Shown: positions 21,247-28,951 of the stretch, one piece after another
Layout of the letters: the number at the start of each line of letters is the position of its first letter
How positions within the stretch are numbered: the first letter of the stretch is position 1
Assembly: GCF_900217905.1 (NCBI RefSeq)
Contig: NZ_OBMO01000007.1
Coordinates: 62,001-126,000 of the forward strand
DNA length: 64,000 bases
Origin: Alloalcanivorax xenomutans
Lineage (GTDB): Bacteria; Pseudomonadota; Gammaproteobacteria; Pseudomonadales; Alcanivoracaceae
Reading direction: 5' to 3'
Program-made: the position numbers and the translations under genes
The notes under the pieces: model-generated
Told to the model about the DNA's origin: nothing
The model's input: only the letters and a program-made list of their open reading frames with translations
The model's database searches: none

Positions 21247-21687
21247 TTATTCCGGCTCGTGACGGAAGCCAACGTTGAACCGGTTCCACATGTTGATGAC
21301 GCCGATGGCGTAGGTCAGATCGGTGCGTTCTTTTTCGCTGAAGTGGGCGGCCAACTGGTCGTATTCCGCCTCGTCGTCACGATGGCCTTCGCCGAGGCGA
21401 GTGAGGCATTCGGTCCAGGCCAGAGCGGCCCGTTCCCGTTCACTGAACCAGGGGGCTTCACGCCAGCCGGACACGGTATCGAGGACTTCATTGGGCACGC
21501 CGGCGGCGCGGGCATCCCGGGCATGCATGTGGAGACAGAAGGCACAGCCGTTGATCTGCGACGCTCGTATCTTGATCAGTTCCAACAGACGGTGATCCAG
21601 GCCGGTGTTCTCGATCACTTCCGAGGTACCGAGCATGGCTTTCATGGTGTCCGGCGAAGCGGTGAAGAAGTTGATACGGGCTTTCAT
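21247..21687 (-). CDS. Carboxymuconolactone decarboxylase/AhpD-like protein, copy B
   Basis: A 146-residue protein of the same length as its downstream paralogue, with the core NGCAFCLHMHARDAR and ERAALAWTECLTRLG. Both start MKAR and share ASPDTMKA and GVINM-NRF-VGFR. AGGAG precedes the ATG at 21687. It is the first gene of a two-gene operon divergent from a MocR-type regulator, whose intergenic region holds two palindromes. Control of the pair by that regulator is likely but inferred. Confidence 0.88.
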   Translation of the reverse strand: MKARINFFTASPDTMKAMLGTSEVIENTGLDHRLLELIKIRASQINGCAFCLHMHARDARAAGVPNEVLDTVSGWREAPWFSERERAALAWTECLTRLGEGHRDDEAEYDQLAAHFSEKERTDLTYAIGVINMWNRFNVGFRHEPE

Positions 21688-21711
21688 GGTTGCTCCTGTT
21701 AAACAAGCGGG

Positions 21712-21724
21712 CCTGTTGAACAGG
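21712..21724. promoter_or_regulatory. Palindrome CCTGTT-G-AACAGG upstream of the AhpD-like pair
   Basis: A perfect 6-bp inverted repeat around one base, 25 bases upstream of the copy B start. A related half, CCTGTTAAACA, lies closer to the gene. Possible regulator site in the divergent gap. Confidence 0.4.
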
Positions 21725-21766
21725 CCAGGTGGCAAAGAGGTTGAAAAGCCGGTTCAGATTAGGGCT

Positions 21767-21794
21767 GAATTGGAAGGCCTGGCAGATCCAATTC
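21767..21794. promoter_or_regulatory. Inverted repeat upstream of the MocR regulator
   Basis: GAATTGGA (21767-21774) and TCCAATTC (21787-21794) are perfect 8-bp arms with a 12-base spacer. The site ends 21 bases before the regulator start, a position that suits autoregulation. Confidence 0.4.
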
Positions 21795-21815
21795 GAATGA
21801 TTTTGGGAGACCAAT

Positions 21816-23216
21816 TTGCAAATCCATCTACCGCTGAATGGCACCGGCACGGTACCCCAGCGGCTCTACCGCGACCTGCGTTCGGCTCTGGCGGAGGGGC
21901 GTCTGACCCCCGGCGAGCGGTTGCCGCCCAGCCGCGCGCTGGCGGCGGAGCTGGGTATCGCCCGGCAGGCGGTGGTGGATACCTATGAGCGTTTGGTCGC
22001 CGAGGGCTTCTTTGAAGCGCGCCGGGGGGCCGGAACCTTTGTCCGCCGGCTGCCGCCGGTGGTGGACGGCGAATCGGCGGAACCGGGAGTAGGTCCGGGC
22101 CGCCACTGGCGTCCGTTATCCGTGTGGGGGGACCGGGAGGCGCCGAGGCGCTATAACTTCGCTGGGGGCGTGACTGATCGGCGCCTGCTGCCAATGACGG
22201 ATTGGCGCCGGGCGGTGATGCGTGCACTACGTGAGGAAGCCCAGGACCGCACTCTGCAGGGTGAGTGCCAGGGGTACATCGGTTTGCGCGAAGGTATCTC
22301 CCATTATCTGGGCTACAGCCGCGGTTTACCGTGCGCGGCGGGCGAGGTGATGGTCACTCAGGGCGCCATGCAGGGGATGGATTTGCTGTCCCGGGTGCGC
22401 ATCGAGCCGGGAGCGGTGGTGGCGGTGGAGGAGCCGGGCTATCCACCGGCGCGCTGGGTGTTTGAGTCCCATGGCGCGCGCGTGGTGGGAGTACCGGTGG
22501 ATGAGCAGGGGCTGTGCGTGGATCAGGTGCCGGAGTCGGCCTCGATGATCTATGTGACGCCATCCCACCAGTTTCCCCTGGGTATGCCGATGACCCTGGA
22601 ACGGCGGCTGCAACTGCTGGACTTCGTTCACGGTCGTGACGTGTTGATCGTGGAGGACGATTACGATGGTGAGTTCCGCTTCGATGGCCGATCCCTGGAA
22701 GCGCTCAAGAGTCTGGACCGGCACCAGCAGGTAGCGTATCTCGGCTCGTTCTCCAAAGTGCTGCACGCGGATCTGAGACTCGGCTATATGATCATGCCGA
22801 AGGGGCTGCAACCGGCGCTGCGCCAGGCCAAGAGCCTGACCGACGGGCGTGCCCCCAATCTGATGCAAAAAGCCCTGGCCAATCTGATCCAGGAGGGCGC
22901 TTTCGCCCGGCACTTGCGCCGCATGCAGAGGCTCTATCAGCGGCGCAGGCAACGGCTGCTGGCGGCGCTGGCGCAGCGGCCGGATCTGTGGGAGTGTCTG
23001 CCGCAGGTGGCCGGCATTCATCTGGCGCTGGCATTCCGGCAATCGGTGGACAAGCTGGAAGCCCGATTGCTAGGGGCCGGCATCAACGCGGAAGATCTGA
23101 GCGACTTTCACGCTTCGTCCGAAGGGACGAAGGGACTGCTGATCGGCTTCGGTATGATTGATGATGAGGACATTGAGGTCGGTGTACGCGCGCTGGCGCG
23201 GGCCTTATCGGCGTAG
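21816..23216 (+). CDS. MocR/PdxR-type regulator (GntR HTH fused to aminotransferase fold)
   Basis: A 466-residue fusion. Residues about 1-75 are a GntR winged helix (GERLPPSRALAAELGIARQAVVDTYERLVAEGF, read in parts). The rest is a PLP-dependent aminotransferase-like domain with VEEPGYPPARW, IVEDDYDGEFRFDG and the PLP-lysine region LGSFSKVLHADLRLGYM. The only plausible start is a TTG at 21816, preceded by GGGAGA; an in-frame stop lies just upstream at 21798. It is divergent from the AhpD-like pair and probably senses PLP or an amino compound. Confidence 0.85.
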   Translation: MQIHLPLNGTGTVPQRLYRDLRSALAEGRLTPGERLPPSRALAAELGIARQAVVDTYERLVAEGFFEARRGAGTFVRRLPPVVDGESAEPGVGPGRHWRPLSVWGDREAPRRYNFAGGVTDRRLLPMTDWRRAVMRALREEAQDRTLQGECQGYIGLREGISHYLGYSRGLPCAAGEVMVTQGAMQGMDLLSRVRIEPGAVVAVEEPGYPPARWVFESHGARVVGVPVDEQGLCVDQVPESASMIYVTPSHQFPLGMPMTLERRLQLLDFVHGRDVLIVEDDYDGEFRFDGRSLEALKSLDRHQQVAYLGSFSKVLHADLRLGYMIMPKGLQPALRQAKSLTDGRAPNLMQKALANLIQEGAFARHLRRMQRLYQRRRQRLLAALAQRPDLWECLPQVAGIHLALAFRQSVDKLEARLLGAGINAEDLSDFHASSEGTKGLLIGFGMIDDEDIEVGVRALARALSA

Positions 23217-23278
23217 AGATCCTCAACAGGCTCTCAGGCTTTGGGGCGCCGTAGCCCGCGGATCAAGGAGAATAATGA

Positions 23279-24073
23279 ATGACCTATCTTCGCTTCCGTC
23301 AGTTGTGTTTGGTGGCCCGCCAGTTGGAACCGGTGGTGGAGGATCTGGCCGAGGTTTTCGGCATCCAGGTTTGTCATCGGGATCCGGCGGTGCGGGCGTT
23401 CGGTCTGCACAATGCGCTGCTGCCGGTGGGCAATACCTTCATCGAGGTGGTGGCGCCGGTTCGCGAGGACACCACCGCCGGCCGCTTCCTGCAACGCCGG
23501 GGCGGTGACAGCGGTTACATGGTGATTCTCGATACCGATGATGTGGACCGCTGGGGCCCCCATGTGGATGCGCAGGGCGTGCGGGTGGCGGCTTTTCTCG
23601 GCCACGGTGACTATCGGGGCATGCAGCTGCACCCCAAGGATCTTGGTGGCACTTTGCTGGAAATCAATCACACCCGTTACGGTGAATCTCTGGACGGTCC
23701 CTATAACCCGGCGGGGCCGGACTGGCAGAGTTTCGTTAACACCGACCGGGTGGAACGCATGGTCGGTGTGGAGTTGCAGGGCGAAGAGCCGGAGGCCATG
23801 GCGAGCCGTTGGGGAAGCCTGTTGCGCCGCCCCCTGGAGAATAGTGGAGAAAGCGGTGGCGGCGGTCATCAGGTGACGCTGGATAACGCCTATCTGCATT
23901 TCGTCGCCGATCGGGATGGACGTGGTGAAGGGCTGAGTGGCGTGGATATTCTGGTGAATGACCTGGAGGCGATCAAGGAGCGTGCTCTTGAACGGGGCCT
24001 GCCGGTGGATCAAAGCCAGGTCAGCATTGGTGGCGTCCGTTTCCACCTGGTCCATTCCGAAGCCTTGAACTGA
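23279..24073 (+). CDS. VOC (glyoxalase/dioxygenase superfamily) protein
   Basis: A 264-residue protein with two betaalphabeta modules of the vicinal-oxygen-chelate fold. Visible elements are FRQLCLVARQLEPVVEDL at the start, NTFIEVVAPV, GYMVILDTDDVD, GGTLLEINHTRYG and, in the second half, YLHFVADRDGRGEGLSGVDI. Candidate metal ligands are spread as in glyoxalase-like proteins, but I cannot assign them. AAGGAG lies upstream of the ATG. It follows the MocR gene after 62 bp on the same strand and may be co-transcribed. Substrate unknown. Confidence 0.8.
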   Translation: MTYLRFRQLCLVARQLEPVVEDLAEVFGIQVCHRDPAVRAFGLHNALLPVGNTFIEVVAPVREDTTAGRFLQRRGGDSGYMVILDTDDVDRWGPHVDAQGVRVAAFLGHGDYRGMQLHPKDLGGTLLEINHTRYGESLDGPYNPAGPDWQSFVNTDRVERMVGVELQGEEPEAMASRWGSLLRRPLENSGESGGGGHQVTLDNAYLHFVADRDGRGEGLSGVDILVNDLEAIKERALERGLPVDQSQVSIGGVRFHLVHSEALN

Positions 24074-24107
24074 CCGGCTGGCGCAAGGCCGGGATCCAGG
24101 GCGGCGT

Positions 24108-25223
24108 TCAATCCGGCTCCACCCGCAGCAGTTGCCCGTCATTGCTGTCGGTGAGCAAATACAGGTAACCCTCCGGGCCCTGGCGCACATCGCGGATACG
24201 TTGCTCGCGCTGCCGCAGATAACGCACTTCCTGCTTCGGTGTCTCACCCTCGAATCGCACCCGGTTCAGATGCGTCAGTTTAAGCGCGCCGGATAACGCA
24301 TCGCCCCGCCATTGCGGATATCGATCGCCCCCGACGAAAGCGAAACCGGAAGGGGCAATGGAGGGTACCCAATAATGCAGTGGTTGGGCCAAGCCTTCCT
24401 GGTGGGTCTCGCCGATGGCGGGGCCGTAATATTCGCGGCCGTAGGTGATTTCCGGCCAGCCGTAGTTCGCTCCCGGTTTCACCGCGTTGATTTCATCGCC
24501 GCCGCGCGGGCCATGCTCGTTGAGCCAGGGCTGGCGGGTGTCGGGGTGTAACGCCAGGCCCTGGGGGTTTCGATGCCCCCAACTCCAGATTTCCGCGCGG
24601 CCGTTGCCGCCGTTGGCGAACGGATTACCGCTGGCGGCGGCGCCGTCCTGATCCAGACGCAACACACTGCCCGCGTGATCGCCGGTGTCCTGGGCTCGCT
24701 GCCGTTGTCCCCGGTCGCCGATGGTGAGAAACAGATGGCCGTCGTCATCGAACAGCAGCCGCCCGCCAAAGTGCTGGCCGGTATCACTGCAGGCGTCGGC
24801 CACCAACACATCGCGGAAGCCATGTAGCTCGCCGTCACGATATTCACCGTGGCCCACCGCGGTGGTGGCGCCGCCGTCACAGGCTTTGGCGTAGCTCAGA
24901 TACAGCCGCCGGTTATCCTCGAAGAGGGGGTGAGGCAGCACATCGAACAGGCCGCCCTGGCCCCGGGCCACCACGGCGGGAACACCGGGAACCGGTTCTT
25001 CCACCAGTACACCATCATGGAAACGGCGCAGGGTACCGCCCCTTTCGGTAATCAGAACCTCGCCTCCGGGCAGAAAGGCCAGGGACCAGGGATGCTCAAG
25101 CCCTTCAGCGAGAACGGTGACGGTGAGTGGTGGCCCGTTTTCCGGGGTAATGGGGGAGGTGGCGTCGGCGCAGCCGCTCAACAGAGCAACGAGGGGAAGC
25201 GCCAAGCAAGAGCGGAGCCGCAT
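24108..25223 (-). CDS. PQQ-dependent soluble-type sugar dehydrogenase, lipoprotein
   Basis: A 371-residue lipoprotein (lipobox LLSGC, Cys18) of the YliI/soluble glucose dehydrogenase beta-propeller family. Family blocks seen are LEHPWSLAFLPGGEVLITER, GRLLFDDDGHLFLTIGDRG, IWSWGHRNPQGLALHP and WLNEHGPRGGDEIN. The conserved histidine of GHRNPQG and the arginine of HGPRGGDE fit the PQQ pocket. It would oxidise aldoses in the periplasm. The window also has a membrane glucose dehydrogenase (34944), but no PQQ biosynthesis genes. It is convergent with the VOC gene. Confidence 0.9.
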   Translation of the reverse strand: MRLRSCLALPLVALLSGCADATSPITPENGPPLTVTVLAEGLEHPWSLAFLPGGEVLITERGGTLRRFHDGVLVEEPVPGVPAVVARGQGGLFDVLPHPLFEDNRRLYLSYAKACDGGATTAVGHGEYRDGELHGFRDVLVADACSDTGQHFGGRLLFDDDGHLFLTIGDRGQRQRAQDTGDHAGSVLRLDQDGAAASGNPFANGGNGRAEIWSWGHRNPQGLALHPDTRQPWLNEHGPRGGDEINAVKPGANYGWPEITYGREYYGPAIGETHQEGLAQPLHYWVPSIAPSGFAFVGGDRYPQWRGDALSGALKLTHLNRVRFEGETPKQEVRYLRQREQRIRDVRQGPEGYLYLLTDSNDGQLLRVEPD

Positions 25224-25346
25224 GACGGAGAGTCCTGGCTGAAAGGCCCGGTCAGCTTAGCGGGATGGAGGGCGGCAAAAAAGTGCCGGTGTCGCGGTCC
25301 GTGAACCGCTGCCGCCCTGGAGTTTCGGACATGAATTCAGAGATCG

Positions 25347-25440
25347 CTACAAGGACGCCGTGGGAGCTTGTCCTGCAAGCGAATCCTTGGGAAACGAGCC
25401 GCTTGCGGCGGCCCGCCGCCCTGACCAAGTTCTTACAACG
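25347..25440. repeat. REP-like composite repeat, copy 4
   Basis: CTACAAGGACGCC and GTGGGAGCTTGTCCTGCAAG (25347-25384) match a REP left arm. Instead of the usual inverted arm, GCTTGCGGCGGCCCGCCGCC and CTGACCAAG follow (about 25400-25430), the same block seen at 15980-16008. It fills most of the gap between the sugar dehydrogenase and GST genes. Confidence 0.6.
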
Positions 25441-25442
25441 CC

Positions 25443-26102
25443 TTACTTGCCGCCGCGCACATGAGCCATAAACTCGGCCATGCCGGCTTTGCGTTCCTCG
25501 TCCACCTGGCGCGCGCTGTCTCTTTGGTTGAGTTGATCAAGCAGCGCCTTGCTGCCGGGGATCTCCGCCAGCAGGTCCAGATCAAACAGCTTGCCGGCGA
25601 TACCGGCGGCCAGATCCAGACTGTAGAGCAGGACGGCGTCGGCGGCGGTAAGTTGGGCGCCGGCCACGAACGGATCGAACTTCGCCACCCGCTTCAGGGC
25701 GGCGGCGCCTTTGATCAGCGCGTCCCGTGTCTGTTGCTTGGTTTCGTCGCTGACCTTGCCGCCGAAGAACACCTCCGGATAGCAGCGGCGGGCCGGCAGT
25801 TCGATATACAACTCGATCAGCTTGGCCAACTCCTTGACCTGGGCGCGCTGGAACGGATCGGCGGGATACAGCGCCGGGCCCTCGCCGGTTTCATCGATGT
25901 ATTCCAGGATCACGTTGGTTTCGGCGAGAAAGCCCTGGTCGGTTTCCAGCACCGGCACCTTGCCCATGGGGCTGATGTCGAGAAAGGAGGCTTCCTGGGA
26001 CGGGTAGTCGTTGACCTGCTCGAAGGCCATGCCTTTTTCCAGCAGCGCGAACTTCACCATGTTGACGTAGTTGCTGGCACTGAAGCCATGCAGTTTGAGC
26101 AT
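25443..26102 (-). CDS. Glutathione S-transferase family protein
   Basis: A 219-residue GST. The thioredoxin-like N-terminal domain opens MLKLHGFSASNYVNMVKFAL and has the cis-proline MGKVPVLETDQG, followed by the glutathione-contact ETNVILEYID. The helical C-terminal domain has FVAGAQLTAADAVL, the N-capping motif region. It probably conjugates or reduces electrophiles; no specific class is claimed. It lies 24 bp downstream of the SDR gene on the same strand, likely one operon. Confidence 0.9.
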   Translation of the reverse strand: MLKLHGFSASNYVNMVKFALLEKGMAFEQVNDYPSQEASFLDISPMGKVPVLETDQGFLAETNVILEYIDETGEGPALYPADPFQRAQVKELAKLIELYIELPARRCYPEVFFGGKVSDETKQQTRDALIKGAAALKRVAKFDPFVAGAQLTAADAVLLYSLDLAAGIAGKLFDLDLLAEIPGSKALLDQLNQRDSARQVDEERKAGMAEFMAHVRGGK

Positions 26103-26126
26103 TGTTGTTCTCCTGAACAGTCCGTT

Positions 26127-26918
26127 TTATAGCGCGGTCAGGCCACCGTCCACCGACAGTTGATGACCGGTGACGAAAGAGGACGCGTCCGACAGCAACC
26201 ACTGAACCGCCTGCGCCACTTCCGTTGCTTCACCGACACGGCCCATGGGATGCAGCGCCGCGTGCAGGCGCCGTTGCTGTTCGGCGTCGATGCCGTCGTC
26301 GCGCTCCACCTGAGAGATGGCACGCTCCATCATGGCGGTACGGATGATGCCTGGACAGACCGCGTTGACGCGAATGTTCTGACGGGCGTATTCCGCCGCC
26401 ACGCTCTTGGTCAATCCCACCACCGCGTGTTTGCTGGCGGCGTAGGCGGCGCGCTTGGGAGCGCCCACCAGGCCGGCGATGGACGCGGTATTGACGATGC
26501 TGCCACCGTCACCCTGTTTGGCCATGGCAGCGATCTGGTATTTCATGCACAGCCACACGCCTTTGACATTGATATCGATGATGCGGTCGAACAGGCTCTC
26601 TTCCACGGCCACGATCTTGGCGTTTTCTTCCTCCACGCCGGCGTTGTTGAAAGCGCCATCCAGACGTTCATAGGCCTCCAGCGTGGCCTGCACCAGGGCG
26701 GACACCTGATCCGCGCGGGTGACATCCACAGCCATGGCTCTGGCGGTGCCGCCGGCTTCGCGGATGGCGGCGGCGGTGGACTCCACGGCGTGTGCGTCGA
26801 TATCGGACAGCATCAATCGTGCTCCCGCCGCGCCCAGGCTTTCCGCCGTGACCCGGCCGATGCCGCCGCCGGCACCGGTGATCAGAATGACCTTGCCGGC
26901 CAGTTGTTCATCCCGCAT
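26127..26918 (-). CDS. Short-chain dehydrogenase/reductase
   Basis: A 263-residue classical SDR. The cofactor motif is TGAGGGIG near residue 13, and NNAG follows in the fourth strand region (GAFNNAGVEEEN). The catalytic Ser-Tyr-Lys set is visible in VNTASIAGL and YAASKHAVVGLT. VTGHQLSVDGGL ends the protein. The Asp in LMLSDIDAHAV suggests NAD(H) preference. The start is set at the ATG at 26918, after GGAG, rather than the longer frame to 26993. Substrate unknown; the GST gene follows in the same operon. Confidence 0.9.
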   Translation of the reverse strand: MRDEQLAGKVILITGAGGGIGRVTAESLGAAGARLMLSDIDAHAVESTAAAIREAGGTARAMAVDVTRADQVSALVQATLEAYERLDGAFNNAGVEEENAKIVAVEESLFDRIIDINVKGVWLCMKYQIAAMAKQGDGGSIVNTASIAGLVGAPKRAAYAASKHAVVGLTKSVAAEYARQNIRVNAVCPGIIRTAMMERAISQVERDDGIDAEQQRRLHAALHPMGRVGEATEVAQAVQWLLSDASSFVTGHQLSVDGGLTAL

Positions 26919-27037
26919 CTGTCGTGTCTCCGTTGAGGTTCGCTCTCTACTGTAGCGGATTCCAGTGGAAAACCCGCATGTCGAAAGCGGCACGAAGGCG
27001 GCGACAGGCGACCCGTGAGCCTGAACAGGCTCTTGGG

Positions 27038-27454
27038 TCAGGACGGGATGGGTACCATCAAGGCCTCGCCGACCGCGAACGGTGTTTCATCGGTGTCGGC
27101 CAGATCCCCCAACTCGGCATTCACGAATACCTGCCGACGGCCGGCCTTGAGCACCCGGGCACGTACCACGAAAGTCTCCGCCACCGCCGGTCTCAGGCAG
27201 CGCACGGAAAATTGTGAAGCGGTGACGTTGCCGACTTGTGACGCGGCGGCGAAGCCGCAGGCGGTATCGATCAGACCGCCAATCAGAGCGGCATGCAAAA
27301 AACCACTGTATTGGGCGAACTCGTCGCGCCATCTCAAGTGCAGCTCCGCCTCACCGGATTCGATTCGGTGTACCTCGAGATTGAGCCAGTTATTGAAGGG
27401 CGCCAGACGGGAAAGGTCGCGGATGCGTTCCAGTATCTCTGGGGTGTCGCTCAT
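27038..27454 (-). CDS. Hotdog-fold thioesterase (PaaI family), second of a pair
   Basis: A 138-residue hotdog protein. The central helix segment FAQYSGFLHAALIGGLIDTACGFAA matches the PaaI/YbgC-type pattern, where HGG-like residues and an acidic residue line the acyl-CoA site; here the H is in FLHAAL and the acid in LIDTACG. Its ATG (27454) overlaps the stop of the preceding thioesterase by 4 bp. It is therefore translated in tandem with a second hotdog protein, perhaps as a heteromer. Substrate unknown. Confidence 0.85.
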   Translation of the reverse strand: MSDTPEILERIRDLSRLAPFNNWLNLEVHRIESGEAELHLRWRDEFAQYSGFLHAALIGGLIDTACGFAAASQVGNVTASQFSVRCLRPAVAETFVVRARVLKAGRRQVFVNAELGDLADTDETPFAVGEALMVPIPS

Positions 27455-27888
27455 GCTGAGGTCTCCGCTGAAGGGCGCGGTGCCAACGCCTTGAAGACGG
27501 CGGTGGCGCGGGCGCACAGGGTATCGTCCGCCCATACCTGGGCGGCGGCGAAGTTCAGGGAAGGTCCGGTCCGGGTGGCCTCGGCGCGGATTTCCACCCA
27601 CTGGCCGAGGCGGGCGCTGCCCAGGAAATCCAGCGTCATGCTCACCGTGACGAGGCCGGAAATACCTCCCAGCCGGTCGGCGCAACTGAGCCCCATGGCG
27701 TTGTCCGCCAGTGCTGAGATCAGGCCGCCATGAACAAAGCCCCGGCTGTTGGCATGGGGCTGGTCGGCGCGGATGGCGAGGCTGAGCCCGTGATCATGAT
27801 GGCGGATGAAAATCGGCTCCCAGGGCGCGGTGAGCCCGCTGGCGCGGCGGTGCCGCTGATAACCAGCGGGAACGGCGAGGTCGGACAT
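27451..27888 (-). CDS. Hotdog-fold thioesterase (PaaI family), first of a pair
   Basis: A 145-residue hotdog protein with the canonical FVHGGLISALADNAMGLS, the HGG-x-x-x-x-x-x-D motif of acyl-CoA thioesterases. VTVSMTLDFLGSARLG and AQVWADDTLCARATAVF complete the fold. GGAGA lies before the ATG at 27888. It is the first gene of a coupled pair. A TetR-type operator centred about 30 bases upstream matches the one before the neighbouring TetR gene. Physiological substrate unknown; acyl-CoA hydrolysis is the family role. Confidence 0.88.
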   Translation of the reverse strand: MSDLAVPAGYQRHRRASGLTAPWEPIFIRHHDHGLSLAIRADQPHANSRGFVHGGLISALADNAMGLSCADRLGGISGLVTVSMTLDFLGSARLGQWVEIRAEATRTGPSLNFAAAQVWADDTLCARATAVFKALAPRPSAETSA

Positions 27889-27912
27889 GACAGGTCTCCA
27901 ATTATTTTTAAT

Positions 27913-27924
27913 TAGACCAGTCTA
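27913..27924. promoter_or_regulatory. TetR operator candidate before the thioesterase operon
   Basis: TAGACCAGTCTA is a palindrome (TAGAC-CA-GTCTA) 24 bases upstream of the thioesterase start. The identical 12-mer occurs at 28578-28589 before the TetR gene. Flanks are AT-rich, as expected of a promoter. Confidence 0.8.
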
Positions 27925-27973
27925 TATAATTTTGAGGCAACGACAAGCCTTGCATGAACATCGAAGGGGGGCA

Positions 27974-28552
27974 TCAGGGGCGCAGGGCGTTGATCTGGTC
28001 CGCCAGGCTGGCGCAGGCGTCGGCGATGGCCTGGCCGTGGCATTCCACCCGGGCCTGGACCAGGGCGCCTTCCAGAGCGGAGAGGATCAACGATGCCAGG
28101 GGGCGGGCCCGGTCGGCCTGGATACCATCGTCGATCAACAGGGCTTCCCATTCCCGGCGCCAGTTTTGTATGGCTTCGCGGCCGGCGTCGGTGATCAGGC
28201 GGGAAGCAGGGGTGGTTTCCAGCAGGGTGGTGGCCAGCGGACAGCCATCAGCGAAACCGGACTGCGCCATCCAGCCGGCCAGCAGCTCACCATAGGCACG
28301 TAAAGCGTCGGCGCTATTGCCATGCTGACGGCGCAGGTCACGCAATGTATCCAGTACCCGCTCCCCGGCGTGGCGCACGGCGGCTTCGCCAAGCTGCTCC
28401 TTGCCGTTGGGAAAGTAATGGTAAAACGAGCCTTTGGGGGCGCCGGCGGCGGCCAGTATGTCGTTGATGCCGGTGGCGGCGTAACCCTGTTTGCGGAACA
28501 GGGCCACGGCGCTGTGGATCAGGCGGTCGCGATGTTTGGGGCGGGCAGCCAT
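27974..28552 (-). CDS. TetR family transcriptional repressor
   Basis: A 192-residue TetR regulator. The N-terminal HTH is clear: LIHSAVALFRKQGYAATGIN, then DILAAAGAPKGSFYHYFPNG. The ligand domain resembles the LmrA/YxaF/NemR-like group (GCPLATTLLETTP), whose members often bind TAGAC-nn-GTCTA-type operators. Such a site precedes both this gene and the thioesterase operon, so autoregulation plus repression of the thioesterases is the likely circuit. The inducer is unknown; one cysteine lies in the conserved DGCPLA. Confidence 0.9.
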   Translation of the reverse strand: MAARPKHRDRLIHSAVALFRKQGYAATGINDILAAAGAPKGSFYHYFPNGKEQLGEAAVRHAGERVLDTLRDLRRQHGNSADALRAYGELLAGWMAQSGFADGCPLATTLLETTPASRLITDAGREAIQNWRREWEALLIDDGIQADRARPLASLILSALEGALVQARVECHGQAIADACASLADQINALRP

Positions 28553-28577
28553 GGCGTGGGTCCGTCAACGAATAATC

Positions 28578-28589
28578 TAGACCAGTCTA
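28578..28589. promoter_or_regulatory. TetR operator candidate before the tetR gene
   Basis: TAGACCAGTCTA, identical to the site at 27913-27924, lies 25 bases upstream of the TetR start at 28552. Confidence 0.8.
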
Positions 28590-28615
28590 TACAGTGGGCA
28601 AGGCACTGTCATGAT

Positions 28616-28951
28616 TCAGCCCAGGCCGCCCACCGCCAGGCCGCCGGCAACCAGCGGCAGCGCCCAGGCCAGATGGCGTGCCAGCGCTGGCCGGTAGGGC
28701 AACAGAAAGATCAGCGGCAGCCCCACCAGGGTCACCAGAATGGGCACCATGGACAAAGCCAGCCCCAGCGGCCAAAGCATCAGGCAGGCAGCCGTGGTGG
28801 CCAGGAGCAACAGCCAGCCGATGGCCTTGAACAACCGCAGCCGTGCTTCGGTGGGTTTGCGTCCAAGCAGTTCCTGGTGGTGACGCTTCATGCCCAGCGC
28901 AAGACAGGTGAGGCCGGTATAACCGAGAGCGAGAGCCAGCAGGACCGTCAT
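28616..28951 (-). CDS. DUF3325-type small membrane protein
   Basis: A 111-residue protein with three or four hydrophobic segments. YTGLTCLALGMKRHHQELLG at the start is typical of DUF3325 proteins, which accompany PepSY-domain proteins near siderophore receptors. Its start overlaps the PepSY stop by 4 bp, so it is the third gene of the operon. Function unknown; a role in iron or haem/siderophore handling is inferred only from context. Confidence 0.78.
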   Translation of the reverse strand: MTVLLALALGYTGLTCLALGMKRHHQELLGRKPTEARLRLFKAIGWLLLLATTAACLMLWPLGLALSMVPILVTLVGLPLIFLLPYRPALARHLAWALPLVAGGLAVGGLG

